A stretch of 64,000 nucleotides of DNA from Vibrio algarum. GTDB lineage: Bacteria > Pseudomonadota > Gammaproteobacteria > Enterobacterales > Vibrionaceae. Below are positions 49,901 through 58,412 of the stretch, piece after piece; within the stretch, counting starts at the first letter, position 1, and every line of letters begins with the position of its first letter. Under the pieces are notes generated by a model. It worked only from the letters and a program-made list of their open reading frames with translations. It did not search any database and was not told where the DNA came from. Both the position numbers and the translations under genes were made by a program. The DNA lies in the NCBI RefSeq assembly GCF_028204155.1, contig NZ_JAQLOI010000003.1, positions 1,550,001 through 1,614,000 on the forward strand. Direction: 5' to 3'.

Positions 49901-50218
49901 CCGTCCTTCACCAACGAAATAACGCACGATGACTTGAGCGGCTCCTCGCATAGATGTTGAATAAACGTATTCAACACCATCTATTTGGCTCAATAATTTT
50001 TCTAAAGGTTCTGTTACCTGCTTTTCCACTTGTTTGGCACTTAAACCAGGTGCCTGAATTATGACATCCGCCATAGGAACGATGATCTGAGGATCTTCTT
50101 CTTTTGGTGTCATAACAAGTGACACTAATCCAATTGCCAGCGCAAGTAGAATTAATATCGGAGGAAAAAAGCTGTTCATTACTTTATGAACAAAGCCACC
50201 GTTAAAATCCTTTTTCAT
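46898..50218 (-). CDS. RND efflux pump, inner-membrane subunit
   Basis: The 1106-residue protein has the AcrB-type layout: first membrane segment at about 17-37, large periplasmic porter loop, membrane bundle at about 355-560 with ALILALGLIVDDPIASIDNIER (TM4 acidic pair for proton transfer), second porter loop and last bundle (about 955-1095). The N-terminal PPILILLALAIGLVSLVMTPKEEDPQI and VIIQAPGLSAKQVEKQV are typical of multidrug members that export drugs. It is somewhat longer than AcrB (1049), mainly in the second periplasmic loop. Substrates are unknown. Confidence 0.94.
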   Translation of the reverse strand: MKKDFNGGFVHKVMNSFFPPILILLALAIGLVSLVMTPKEEDPQIIVPMADVIIQAPGLSAKQVEKQVTEPLEKLLSQIDGVEYVYSTSMRGAAQVIVRYFVGEGREDALVKLYNKLYANQDKVPSSVTNWIVKPVEIDDVPIVVAALYSTNPEQIGNYELRRIAQQATQRLKALDSTNVVEVIGGQSRIVEVKLNSAAMASRKTTIDDLKNAFSISHNKQDSGLIHQSGLVYQLESGQFFTKAEELGELVVNVVDGKPVFLRDVAAISDGPEEATDDTWFQFGSANGEISQTYPAVYISVAKQKGSNAVTVAQNVLKELDSLSVEQFPKDVELSIIRNYGQTADDKVSNLVSSLGISILTVVVFVGLFLNWRSALVVGIAIPISYGAALGMDLAFGYSINRVTLFALILALGLIVDDPIASIDNIERYLKRKDLTRTKAIVLAMAEIRSALLMSTVAIVIVFTPMFFITGMMGPYMAPLAFNVPISVIFSTIVAFMITPWLARKILRRASDEGTYDVKTTLLYNWYKKLLLPMLDNNRKSWLFLGAVAVLFVGAALLPALRLVPLKLLPYDNKNEFQLVVNMTEQSSFAHTSNVLRDFSEYLVTVPEVVSVSAFSGVASPMDFNGMVRHYFMRSQPNQGELRIVLAEKNRRYQQSHEIVTRLRSDLETIAAKHFADVQLVEVPPGPPVIATITAEVYGEETTSYESLQKQALKVAQRLKREEFVSEVDTSIQGNFDTWQFVVDREKAALSGISVYDINEAIRTANQGFVLANLQDEREINPLQVKVRLAKSNRDDLNKLTSLYVRGRAGIAKNEIHGALVDAPQPLVQISELGRFVKKPVEQPINHKNLKPVVYVYAESVGRVPGEIVADVMSDRDEETLSERIPVSDRSYLNNGAGDGWSVDDGTTIVWSGEGEWKITIDVFIDLGIAYGAALLGVFVVMLIQTGLPAVSGIIMLAIPLTVIGIMPGFWILNVFSQDINGYPNPALFTATAMIGMIALAGIVVRNSLVLIEFIQQSLAEGKALKDALIESGAVRMRPILLTAGTTLLGNIVITLDPIFNGLAWAIIFGITASTVFTLLVIPVVYNLAYRNVKGHGLATQEEEEV

Positions 50219-50277
50219 CTTTCCTCCTAAACCAATCCATTCATTTAGATGTTAACTAACATCTGTCTTTGTTAATA

Positions 50278-50739
50278 CTAGTTACTTGAAACCGTTTGTG
50301 GTTCGGAATGCTTCTTTTTATTGATACAAATCAAAATATTAGCTAAACCAAGACCGACCATCATAGTAGAGAAAAATATCACGACTCCAGCATTACCTGC
50401 TGCGAGTGACGAAACAACCGGACCTGGGCACAATCCAACTAATCCCCAGCCAATGCCAAATGTCGTTGCACCAACCACTAAACGCGTATCTATTCCGCTT
50501 TTCTTAGTCATGCAAAACTCTTCAGCTAAAACCGGTTTGCTACGAGGTTTAATTATCAGTAAATAAGCTGGTAGGAAGACAGCTAACGCACCACCCATAA
50601 CAAACATAAGATCCGGAGACCACTCTCCGGCCACATCTAAAAAACCGACCACATTGATAGGGTCAACCATGCCGGATATCGCCATTCCTAGACCGAACAA
50701 AAGACCCGCGATAAGGGATACTAAACGAAACATACTCAC
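50278..50739 (-). CDS. YeeE/YedE-type membrane protein (second of a pair)
   Basis: The 153-residue protein has about four membrane segments and the family patterns GLLFGLGMAISGMVDP and GWGLVGLCPGP, with a Cys in the GLCPGP loop. YeeE/YedE proteins import thiosulphate or move sulphur atoms through conserved cysteines. It pairs with the 139-residue partner just upstream (stop-to-start gap of six bases), and the ArsR repressor follows on the other side. Together they form a split transporter of the PmpA/PmpB kind, regulated by sulfane sulphur in relatives. Confidence 0.88.
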   Translation of the reverse strand: MSMFRLVSLIAGLLFGLGMAISGMVDPINVVGFLDVAGEWSPDLMFVMGGALAVFLPAYLLIIKPRSKPVLAEEFCMTKKSGIDTRLVVGATTFGIGWGLVGLCPGPVVSSLAAGNAGVVIFFSTMMVGLGLANILICINKKKHSEPQTVSSN

Positions 50740-50745
50740 TCCAAA

Positions 50746-51165
50746 CTATAATAGGTGAAGACGGATAAATACCGTCAATGCGGCAACCGACATAAAAATA
50801 GCGGTCGCTACAAAAGAACGAATTGACAGTCGTCCCATTCCACAAATACCATGGCCACTAGTACAGCCATTACCAAGTTTGGTGCCTAATCCTACTAACA
50901 GTCCTGCTAAAGCGAGCATTCCAGTACTCGCTGCAAATTCTGTTGGTATGCTTGCGCCAAAAAACGTAACACCTAACATCCCACCAGAAATCATGCCGAC
51001 AAAAAACAGCATTCTCCACAAATAATCTTTTGATTTTGGGGTTAATAGCCCAGTTAGAATACCGCTTATCCCAGCGATCCTTCCATTCATTAGTAACAAC
51101 AAGGTGGCCGATATCCCTAATAGCACACCACCAAACAACGAATCCCAAGGAATGGTGAAGCTCAT
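50746..51165 (-). CDS. YeeE/YedE-type membrane protein (first of a pair)
   Basis: The 139-residue protein has about four membrane segments and the conserved GLGTKLGNGCTSGHGICGMGRLS motif region, in which the cysteines are the proposed sulphur relay. It precedes its partner with a six-base gap. It is read from the 28 bases downstream of the ArsR gene on the same strand, so all three are likely one operon under ArsR control. Confidence 0.88.
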   Translation of the reverse strand: MSFTIPWDSLFGGVLLGISATLLLLMNGRIAGISGILTGLLTPKSKDYLWRMLFFVGMISGGMLGVTFFGASIPTEFAASTGMLALAGLLVGLGTKLGNGCTSGHGICGMGRLSIRSFVATAIFMSVAALTVFIRLHLL

Positions 51166-51193
51166 TTTTTTACCTCTAATTTTTAGTCTAAAT

Positions 51194-51487
51194 TTAAATA
51201 CAATAAATTTGATGTAGATTCGTTATCAATGAACTAACCCGCTCATCTGACAACGAATAAAAAACTTGTTGTGACTCTTTCCTCACATTAACCAGCCCAT
51301 GCTTTCGTAATACAGTCAAATGTTGAGAAAAAGCAGATTGACTTAAGGTAGAGTTCTCTTGAAGTTTACCCGCCCCCACTTCACCCTGCATAAGCTGACA
51401 AAGAACCATGAGTCTTTCGGGGTGTGCCATTGTTTTAAGCAACTCAGACACTTCAGCAGCATTGCTTTGCATTTTTAATAATTCCAT
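51194..51487 (-). CDS. ArsR-family repressor of the sulfane-sulphur sensor type (BigR/SqrR/YgaV-like)
   Basis: The 97-residue winged-helix protein has LLKTMAHPERLMVLCQLMQG, then LSQSAFSQHLTVLRKHGLV (recognition helix) and RKESQQVFYSL. Two cysteines, Cys30 in VLCQL and Cys96 in IYCI at the very end, sit where BigR, SqrR and YgaV have their persulfide-sensing pair; the metal-binding motif of ArsR itself is absent. It probably represses the flanking YeeE/YedE and DUF2892/persulfide reductase genes and lets go when a tri- or tetrasulfide bridge forms. Two palindromes lie in its divergent promoter region. Confidence 0.85.
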   Translation of the reverse strand: MELLKMQSNAAEVSELLKTMAHPERLMVLCQLMQGEVGAGKLQENSTLSQSAFSQHLTVLRKHGLVNVRKESQQVFYSLSDERVSSLITNLHQIYCI

Positions 51488-51521
51488 GACAACCCCTATA
51501 AGTTAATTTTCTTATTTAGAT

Positions 51522-51605
51522 TTTACTAATATAGTAAAGTTAGTCAACTCTTTATTAGCAAAACCGAATTAAATAAAAATAACATTAGACATTTCTAAAT
51601 TAGAA
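51522..51605. promoter_or_regulatory. Candidate ArsR-type operators in the divergent sulphur-gene promoter
   Basis: TTTACTA-ATA-TAGTAAA (51522-51538) lies just before the ArsR gene, and TTCTAA-A-TTAGAA (51593-51605) lies before the DUF2892 gene, preceded by a further TTAGA half-site. The region is very AT-rich. One palindrome for each direction fits repression of both transcripts by the small ArsR protein. Confidence 0.55.
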
Positions 51606-51644
51606 TATTATAGTTTGATTGTAAACAACTCAGAGGATAGAAAA

Positions 51645-51830
51645 ATGACAGTAGATAATGGTATTAAAGTGTTGGCTGGTAGCATGGTTCTATTATCGGT
51701 GGCTTTAACTTATTTTGTTCATCCAGGATTTGTTTGGTTAACGGTATTCGCAGGCCTTAATCTATTACAAAGTGCCTTCACTGGATTTTGCCCAGCAGTG
51801 TTCTTTCTAAAAAAATTAGGATGTAAATAG
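51645..51830 (+). CDS. DUF2892 small membrane protein (YgaP-like membrane domain)
   Basis: The 61-residue protein has two membrane segments (GSMVLLSVALTYFV and WLTVFAGLNLLQSAF) and the family ending GFCPAVFFLKKLGC. In E. coli YgaP the same membrane domain is fused to a rhodanese domain and regulated by YgaV; here the rhodanese is at the end of the reductase downstream. ATG 51645 has GAGGA upstream and gives the normal family length; the frame opens at 51615. Confidence 0.88.
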   Translation: MTVDNGIKVLAGSMVLLSVALTYFVHPGFVWLTVFAGLNLLQSAFTGFCPAVFFLKKLGCK

Positions 51831-51915
51831 CATTGGGACGGGTCACTCAAATAGCCTTCCAGAATAGGTTTAGAATAAATCCGGTAGTAAGAAGCTAAGA
51901 AAACACAATTCATAG

Positions 51916-51945
51916 TCCACTAACCTTTTTCGGTTAGTGGATTGT
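51916..51945 (+). terminator. Hairpin after the DUF2892 gene
   Basis: TCCACTAACC (51916-51925) pairs perfectly with GGTTAGTGGA (51932-51941); the T-tract after it is broken (TTGTTATTG), so it may be a partial terminator that sets the ratio between the small membrane protein and the reductase. Confidence 0.7.
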
Positions 51946-52023
51946 TATTGTTGTTTCTTAGCATTTTATATTTTACTTAGCATCGATAAAGCTAGGATTC
52001 AGGTTAATTTTTAGGAGAACACT

Positions 52024-53727
52024 ATGACTAAAATAGTAATAATTGGTGGTGTGGCAGGTGGAGCATCTGCGGCAGCACGAGCAAGACGTTTAAGCGAAGA
52101 AGCAGAAATTATCATGTTCGAGCGCGGTGAATTCGTGTCTTTTGCTAATTGCGGTTTACCATATCACATTGGTGGCGATATCACTGAAAGAAGCAACCTA
52201 CTTCTGCAGACACCAGAAAGCTTTCTCGCTAGATTCAATGTTGATGTGCGCACCATGAGTGAAGTTATCAGCATTGATAAAGACAATAAATCTGTGACCA
52301 TTAAAAATGTATTGGATAATTCAGAGTATACAGAAAGCTACGATTTCTTAGTATTAAGCCCTGGCGCTGGCCCAATAGTCCCACCTATCCCTGGTATTCA
52401 AAACCCAATTACCCATTCGCTGCGCAATATCCCTGATATGGACAAGATCCTGAATACTATCCGTATGAATCGCCCAGAACACGCAACGGTTGTTGGTGGC
52501 GGTTTTATCGGCTTAGAAATGATGGAAGCGTTCCACCAACTTGGCATTAAAACAACGCTTGTTGAACTAGCTGATCAGGTTATGACTCCTGTCGACCGTG
52601 AAATGGCGGGCTTTGCTCACGCTGAAATCAAAGAGAAAGGCGTAGATCTTCGTTTAGGTGTGGCCTTAGAAGCCGTCGAATATGTTGAAGAACCGCACCT
52701 AGCAAATATTGAAAGCGGTGAAACAGACGAACATCCTCATATACAAGGCCATCTAAATCTTAGCCTAAGCAACGGCGACACAATCAAGACTGAAATATTA
52801 GTTATGGCTATCGGTGTTCGCCCTGAAATTCAACTCGCTCGTCAAGCAGGTTTAAAAATTGGTGATCTTGGTGGTATTTGGACTGCGCCAACAATGCAAA
52901 CAAGCAACCCTTCTATCTATGCAGTAGGTGATGCAATAGAAGAAGCCGACTTTATAACGGGTAACCCTACTATCGTTCCGCTCGCAGGCCCAGCAAACCG
53001 TCAAGGTAGAATGGCGGCAGATAACATGTTCGGTCGTGAACAAACGTATCAGGGAACTCAAGGAACCGCTATCTGTAAAATCTTTGATTTAGCCGTTGCT
53101 TCTACGGGTAAAAATGAGAAAACACTTAAGCGTGAAGGTATTCCATTCAAGAAAATTTATGTTCACACCGCAAGCCATGCAAGCTACTACCCTGGTGCAG
53201 AAATTGTATCGTTTAAAATGCTGTACTGCCCAGATACTAAGAAAATTCTTGGTGCACAAGCCGCAGGTAAAGATGGTGTAGACAAGCGTATCGATATTAT
53301 GGCCGTTGCACAACGCGCAGGTATGACTATCGACCAACTACAACATTTAGAACTGACGTACGCGCCACCATTTGGTAGTGCAAAAGACGTCATAAACCAA
53401 GCCGCTTTCGTTGCCAACAATATTGAAAACGGTGATTCAAGAGCCATTCATTTCGACGAGCTTGATACCTTGACAGATGACCAGTTGATTTTGGATGTTC
53501 GTACACCAATGGAAATCCAAAACTTCGGTACATTAGACGGCGCTATCAATATTCCTGTGGATGAACTTCGTCCTCGCATGAGCGAACTTCCAAAAGATAA
53601 AGAAATCATCATTCTTTGCGCTGTTGGGTTACGTGGTAACGTTGCTTACCGTCAACTAGTGAACAATGGTTATAAAGCTCGTAATTTGATTGGTGGTTAC
53701 AGAACACTCATGTTTTCAAAAGCTTAA
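52024..53727 (+). CDS. CoA-disulfide / NADH-dependent persulfide reductase with C-terminal rhodanese domain
   Basis: The 567-residue flavoprotein begins with an FAD Rossmann fold (IVIIGGVAGGASAAARARR), has the single redox Cys43 in FANCGLPYHIGG, an NAD(H) fold (TVVGGGFIGLEMMEAF), the second FAD segment (SIYAVGDAIEEADF) and a dimer domain. From about 460 a rhodanese domain follows, with active Cys532 in ILCAVGLRG. Such fusions reduce CoA- or glutathione-persulfide and polysulfide with NADH. With the ArsR sensor and YeeE/YedE pair it forms a sulfane-sulphur handling module. GGAG lies upstream of the ATG. Confidence 0.93.
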   Translation: MTKIVIIGGVAGGASAAARARRLSEEAEIIMFERGEFVSFANCGLPYHIGGDITERSNLLLQTPESFLARFNVDVRTMSEVISIDKDNKSVTIKNVLDNSEYTESYDFLVLSPGAGPIVPPIPGIQNPITHSLRNIPDMDKILNTIRMNRPEHATVVGGGFIGLEMMEAFHQLGIKTTLVELADQVMTPVDREMAGFAHAEIKEKGVDLRLGVALEAVEYVEEPHLANIESGETDEHPHIQGHLNLSLSNGDTIKTEILVMAIGVRPEIQLARQAGLKIGDLGGIWTAPTMQTSNPSIYAVGDAIEEADFITGNPTIVPLAGPANRQGRMAADNMFGREQTYQGTQGTAICKIFDLAVASTGKNEKTLKREGIPFKKIYVHTASHASYYPGAEIVSFKMLYCPDTKKILGAQAAGKDGVDKRIDIMAVAQRAGMTIDQLQHLELTYAPPFGSAKDVINQAAFVANNIENGDSRAIHFDELDTLTDDQLILDVRTPMEIQNFGTLDGAINIPVDELRPRMSELPKDKEIIILCAVGLRGNVAYRQLVNNGYKARNLIGGYRTLMFSKA

Positions 53728-53736
53728 TATAATCTA

Positions 53737-53758
53737 AAGGGAGCCATTCGGCTCCCTT
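53737..53758 (+). terminator. Hairpin after the persulfide reductase gene
   Basis: AAGGGAGCC pairs perfectly with GGCTCCCTT around ATTC, ten bases past the stop. The T-run is weak (TT then ATCGC). Confidence 0.72.
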
Positions 53759-53867
53759 ATCGCTAAACTAATCATAACGAGAAGTGCTGTAATTACACGT
53801 CAAAATCTCGTCTACACTCCTCACCAAAAAAATCAACCAATTACTAAATACAGTAAATACCTAAAGT

Positions 53868-53881
53868 GCATAGTACTATGC
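53868..53881. promoter_or_regulatory. 14-bp perfect palindrome upstream of the DUF294 gene
   Basis: GCATAGTACTATGC lies about 118 bases before the gene start in an otherwise gene-free, AT-rich stretch. It may be an operator of this gene; no known consensus was recognised. Confidence 0.45.
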
Positions 53882-53998
53882 TAGTACGAAAATAGATTTT
53901 TTATCATGAATAATTTGCTTGAGAGCAGAGAGTTAGCTGCACATAAGCAGTAGATGCAATATACTGTTATCAATATATTTATTCATACTGAGCGAACA

Positions 53999-55881
53999 AT
54001 GGAAGTCGAACTATTAGAAATTCGCAACTTCATCAGCCAATACCCTCCTTTTGACCAACTTCCCGAAGAAGCATTGATCGAAGTGTCACAGAGTATCGAA
54101 ATATCGTATTACCGGGCTGATACAACAATCATAGAGTTCGGCGACCGTATCCATGACCTCTTCATGATCCGCAGTGGAGTGGTCGAAATATATCGACGTA
54201 CCGGTGAACTTTATAATCGTTTAGACCAAGGTGGAGTATTTGGTCAGATGGGGCTACTCACCAATAATAAAGTTCGTTTCCCAGCTAAATCTCTGAAAGA
54301 TACGCTTTTATACTGCATTCCAGAGAGCCTTTTTGACACCTTATGCGAACGCTATGACGTTTTTGCAGACTTTGTTCAAGTCGAGAGCACCATCCGATTA
54401 CAGCAAGCCGTCGAAGATAATAGTGATAACTCGAATACACTCACCACTTCAAAAGTAAAAACGCTACTTAGTGGCTTGCCAGTAATGGTACCAACTACCA
54501 CCACAATTCAAAATGTCGCAAAAATCATGACTGAAGAAAATGTCTCTGCAGCACTGATTAACGATCCAAACCTCGCCGACGAAGGAGGCAATAGCTTTGT
54601 TGGAATAATAACCGAGCGTGACCTATGTGCTAAAGTGATTGCACATGGATTAGATGTCGATACTGAAGTTCTAGAAGTCATGTCAACAGAGCTTATCTCA
54701 TTAGACCACAACGCTTATATTTTCGAAGCAATGCTTTTAATGCTTCGTTATAACGTCCATCATTTACCCATTTTAAAAAATAAACAACCGATTGGTATTG
54801 TCGAAGTTACTGACATCATTCGCTATGAGTCGCAGAATAGCTTGTTAATTGTCAGTAGTATTTTTCAACAAAACAGTATTGAAGATTTGATTATACTTTC
54901 GCATCAACTCAAAGATTGTTTTGTTCGAATGATCAATGAAGACGCTAACTCACATATGATTGGCAGAGCAATGTCGGAAATTGGACGAAGCTTTAAACAA
55001 CGCTTACTCGAACTTGCAGAAGAAAAATTAGGGCCACCTCCTGTACCTTATTGTTTCCTAGCACTAGGGTCTATGGCTCGAGATGAACAGCTTATAGTGA
55101 CAGACCAAGACAATGCCATAATACTTGATAATCAATATCAAGAAGCACTTCATGGCGCCTACTTTAAAGATCTTGCTACTTATGTATGTGATGGTTTAGA
55201 TGCCTGTGGTTACTCCTACTGTACAGGAGAAATAATGGCAACTAATCCTGAATACCGAAAAACTCAATCTGAATGGGAAGCGTGTTTCTCAGATTGGATA
55301 GACAACCCAGTCCCTAAAACGCTTCTGAATTGTTCTATATTTTTCGACCTATACGGTGTGTATGGTAGGCTAAAATGGGCTGAGCATTTAAACGGATTTA
55401 TCCTCAGAAAAGCCAAAAAGAACAATCGCTTTTTAGCCTGCCTTGCAAGGAATGCATTAAACCGAACACCACCACTTGGCTTTTTTAAAGATTTTGTGAT
55501 GGAAAAAGATGGACGTCATAACAACTCTATTAATCTAAAAAGACGTGGCACTGCACCGTTAGCGGATCTAATCCGTGTTCATGCGCTTGCTATCGGGTCA
55601 CAATCTCACAGCTCATTTGACCGGTTAGAAGACATTATCGAAGCAGGAATACTCCCCCATCAAAGGGAAAAGATCTTCAACACGCCATGGAGTTCATCTC
55701 CTTGGTTCGTATTCGTCACCAAGCTTTAGACATCGAGTCGGAACAGGAACCTGACAATAATATTGAACCCGAAAACATGTCCGATTTTGAAAGACGTAAC
55801 CTTAAAGATGCTTTTTTAGTTTTAAGCAATGCACAAAACTTCCTCAAGTTTCGCTACACTGCCAACAGCATGAAAAGGTAA
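53999..55881 (+). pseudogene. cNMP-binding/CBS/DUF294 nucleotidyltransferase-like protein, frameshifted once as read
   Basis: Domains in order: cyclic-nucleotide-binding (about 10-130, RSGVVEIYRRTGELYNRL, GGVFGQMGLL), two CBS motifs (about 150-270), DUF294 nucleotidyltransferase-like (about 290-440; FLALGSMARDEQLIVTDQDN carries GS and DxD) and a DUF294 C-terminal domain. The frame is lost at C5 55654-55658; one added C gives KGKDLQHAMEFISLVRIRHQ and a 627-residue protein. The DNA polymerase III epsilon-like gene follows directly, an arrangement common in marine gammaproteobacteria. A nucleotide-signalled uridylyl- or nucleotidyl-transfer role is inferred. Start ATG 53999 (MEVELLEIRNF) preferred to 53954. 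Confidence 0.85.
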
Positions 55882-56600
55882 ATGATGCGCTATTTTAATG
55901 ATCAAGAGATCTTAAACTGGAAAGCCTTTTTCCAAATTAAAGCGTTAGAGTGTAAAGATAGTCGCCTAACTAATTTCTATAATTCAAGCACCTATTCTAA
56001 TGAGGCCCAACTCAAAGACATCGAATTTGTAGCATTGGATTTTGAAACCACTGGGTTAGATGCCAATAAAAATAGCATTATAAGTATTGGACTCGTACCT
56101 TTTACGTTAAATAGAATATCTTGCCGAAAAGCAAAACATTGGTTTGTCACACCCGAAGATAAACTAAAAGAAGACTCAATTGTTATCCATGGTATTACCC
56201 ATTCAGATTTGAAAGGTGCACCTAATTTATTGCGAATTTTAGAAAAGATATTAGATGAATTAGCAGGTAAAGTGGTTGTAGTGCATTATCGAAGGATCGA
56301 AAGGGATTTTTTGATTCAGCATTGCGCAATTTAATCAATGAGGGAATTATTTTCCCCGTGATCGATACCATGCAAATAGAGGCGTATATCCAACAATCTC
56401 GACCTAAAAAAATGATCGATTGGTTTAAAAAGAGTCGGCCTGTTTCTATCCGTCTTGCAAATAGTCGTACTCGTTACAATCTCCCAACCTACCCTCCACA
56501 CGACGCACTTACCGACGCCATTGCCACAGCTGAATTACTTCAGGCACAAATTAACTACCATTTCAGCCCGGACACCCCTATATCAAAACTGTGGTTATAA
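55882..56600 (+). pseudogene. DnaQ-like 3'-5' exonuclease, frameshifted once as read
   Basis: The product is a DEDD exonuclease of the DNA polymerase III epsilon kind: FVALDFETTGLDANKNSI (ExoI Asp-Glu), VIHGITHSDLKGA, VVVHYRRIERDF (ExoII region), and HDALTDAIATAELLQAQI at the end (ExoIII His-Asp). The frame breaks in the T6 run at 56307-56312; one added T gives RDFFDSALRNLINEG and a 239-residue protein. The ATG begins right after the stop of the DUF294 gene, so they are co-translated. It is probably not the replicative epsilon subunit. Confidence 0.87.
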
Positions 56601-56710
56601 ATACTCACCACTATTGGAAAAACGTTTAATACCAACTCTACTCACCAACGCTTCAAATTAAATAAGAGCGAGGAAGCGAAAATTAATGGGCAAGTAGGCT
56701 CAACGAAAAA

Positions 56711-56736
56711 AAACAGGAGCTATTTGGCTCCTGTTT
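56711..56736. terminator. Bidirectional terminator between the exonuclease and FabH-like genes
   Basis: AAACAGGAGC and GCTCCTGTTT pair perfectly around TATTTG, with a long T-run on the minus strand. Confidence 0.9.
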
Positions 56737-56758
56737 AATAAAATGGTTTTGATAATTT

Positions 56759-57844
56759 TTAGGCTTTAGGCTTTAGGCAATGCTTTTTGTGCTCTGCAAT
56801 CAATTCAAGAGCTGTCTTATCACAATCAGGTAATGAAGAGTCGCTGCTATCAATTGGCGTAACTCGACTCCCCCATTTTAATAAACCCGAACCCCATGTT
56901 AATCCAGCACCAAAGGCAGCCACGAGAATATTATCACCAGGTTTAACGCGCCCTTGCTCTAGAGCTTCACACAAAGCAATAGGCACAGTCGCCGCAGATG
57001 TATTACCGTACTTTTGTATATTTACAAAGGCCTTATCTTGAGAAATCCCTGCCAAATCAGCTAATGTCTGAATAATTCTAATATTGGCTTGATGGGGGAT
57101 GAGAACGTCAATATCTTGAGTACTCATCCCTGCACGTTGTAAAACGGTCTGTGCTGCAACACCCATTCCTTTTACTGCTCGTTTAAAGATATCGCGGCCA
57201 ACAAAATTGAAATCGAAATAGCCATTATCAGCAGCAAAACGATCCATACTAGTACCAAATTTAGGCACCGAGAGTATATCGCGTCCTGCGGAATCACAGC
57301 CGATTAGTGCCTCTTGTAAGCCGACTTTTTCTTCCGTTCTACTAAGAATCGCTGCGCCAGCACCATCACCAAACAAAACCGCTGTATCTCGTTTACTCCA
57401 ATCAATAAAAAATGAAAGGCGTTCTGCACCAATCACAAGAGCGTGTTTATAGTTACCGGCTTGAATTAGTCGTGTCGCTGTCTCTAAACCGTAAACAAAG
57501 CCAGTACAGGCGGCATTTAAATCGAAAGCAGCCGCACCAACGACGCCAAGATTTTGTTGGACCTTCGACGCAATATTAGGAATTAAAGAATCAGCTGAAC
57601 AGGTAGCAACAATAATAACATCGAGATCATTCGCTTCAATACCGGCACATGCGAGTGCATGCTTTGCAGCAACAGTGGCTAATTCTGATGTATTTACATG
57701 GCTTATACGACGGCTCTCAATTCCCGTTCGAGAACGAATCCACTCATCAGAAGTTTCCATAAATGTGCTTAAATCATCATTAGATAAAACGGCCGGTGGC
57801 AGACATTTTCCCCACCCAGTTATTTCAGCGTAGTACTTCGTCAT
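56759..57844 (-). CDS. Beta-ketoacyl-ACP synthase III (FabH-like, second copy type)
   Basis: The 361-residue thiolase-fold enzyme has the FabH catalytic triad: Cys in NAACTGFVYGLE, His in IPHQANIRI and Asn in KYGNTSAATVPIAL. It condenses an acyl primer with malonyl-ACP to begin fatty-acid chains. The C-terminal ~35 residues (DSSDSSLPDCDKTALEL onward) extend past the usual FabH end (about 317). Vibrio carry a second FabH on chromosome II that takes longer acyl primers; this is probably that gene (fabH2), since no other fatty-acid genes adjoin. Start MTKYYAEITGWGKCLPP is typical. Confidence 0.9.
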   Translation of the reverse strand: MTKYYAEITGWGKCLPPAVLSNDDLSTFMETSDEWIRSRTGIESRRISHVNTSELATVAAKHALACAGIEANDLDVIIVATCSADSLIPNIASKVQQNLGVVGAAAFDLNAACTGFVYGLETATRLIQAGNYKHALVIGAERLSFFIDWSKRDTAVLFGDGAGAAILSRTEEKVGLQEALIGCDSAGRDILSVPKFGTSMDRFAADNGYFDFNFVGRDIFKRAVKGMGVAAQTVLQRAGMSTQDIDVLIPHQANIRIIQTLADLAGISQDKAFVNIQKYGNTSAATVPIALCEALEQGRVKPGDNILVAAFGAGLTWGSGLLKWGSRVTPIDSSDSSLPDCDKTALELIAEHKKHCLKPKA

Positions 57845-57948
57845 CTGTTCCTCTGTATTTCTATTGTTTTAATATGTTACGTTATATTGTATTCAAGTAT
57901 ACGCTTATACAGGCTCACTGATAAGCGACAATTTAAATAGGGAAAATT

Positions 57949-58392
57949 ATGTCTACATTTAACACTCGATGCCCTTCCTGCAAAGGCATAAATAGAGTAC
58001 CCGTTGAACGCGTTTCTGAAATGGCAAGCTGTGGTAAGTGCAAATCTCATTTATTTGACGGAGCACCAATTGAAGGTACCTCTGACAACATTAATGCGCT
58101 GCTATCTGCCAACACACCTGTTGTTATCGATTTCTGGGCGCCTTGGTGTAACCCTTGTGTAGGCTTCGCTCCAGTATTTTCAGATGTAGCTCAAGAGAGA
58201 TTAGGCCAAATGAGATTTGTTAAAATTGATACCGAAGCGAATCAAGCATTAGCTGCCCAATATCAGATAAGAAGTATCCCGACTATCATGATATTTAAGA
58301 ACGGCAAGAAAATCGACATGCTCAGCGGTGCCTTAGCGAAAGGCCAGTTCAATTCATGGCTTGATGCCGCACTCAACAAATCATCCAATTAG
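57949..58392 (+). CDS. trxC: Thioredoxin TrxC (thioredoxin 2)
   Basis: The 147-residue protein has the N-terminal zinc domain of TrxC (CPSC and CGKC pairs, residues about 9-34) and a thioredoxin fold with FWAPWCNPCVGF. The active site is WCNPC where most thioredoxins have WCGPC, which should alter redox potential. It acts as a cytoplasmic disulphide reductase induced in oxidative stress in relatives. Start MSTFNTRCPSC is normal. The kefG-like gene follows by 20 bases. Confidence 0.94.
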   Translation: MSTFNTRCPSCKGINRVPVERVSEMASCGKCKSHLFDGAPIEGTSDNINALLSANTPVVIDFWAPWCNPCVGFAPVFSDVAQERLGQMRFVKIDTEANQALAAQYQIRSIPTIMIFKNGKKIDMLSGALAKGQFNSWLDAALNKSSN

Positions 58393-58412
58393 TTAGCTTA
58401 AAGGGACTGAAA

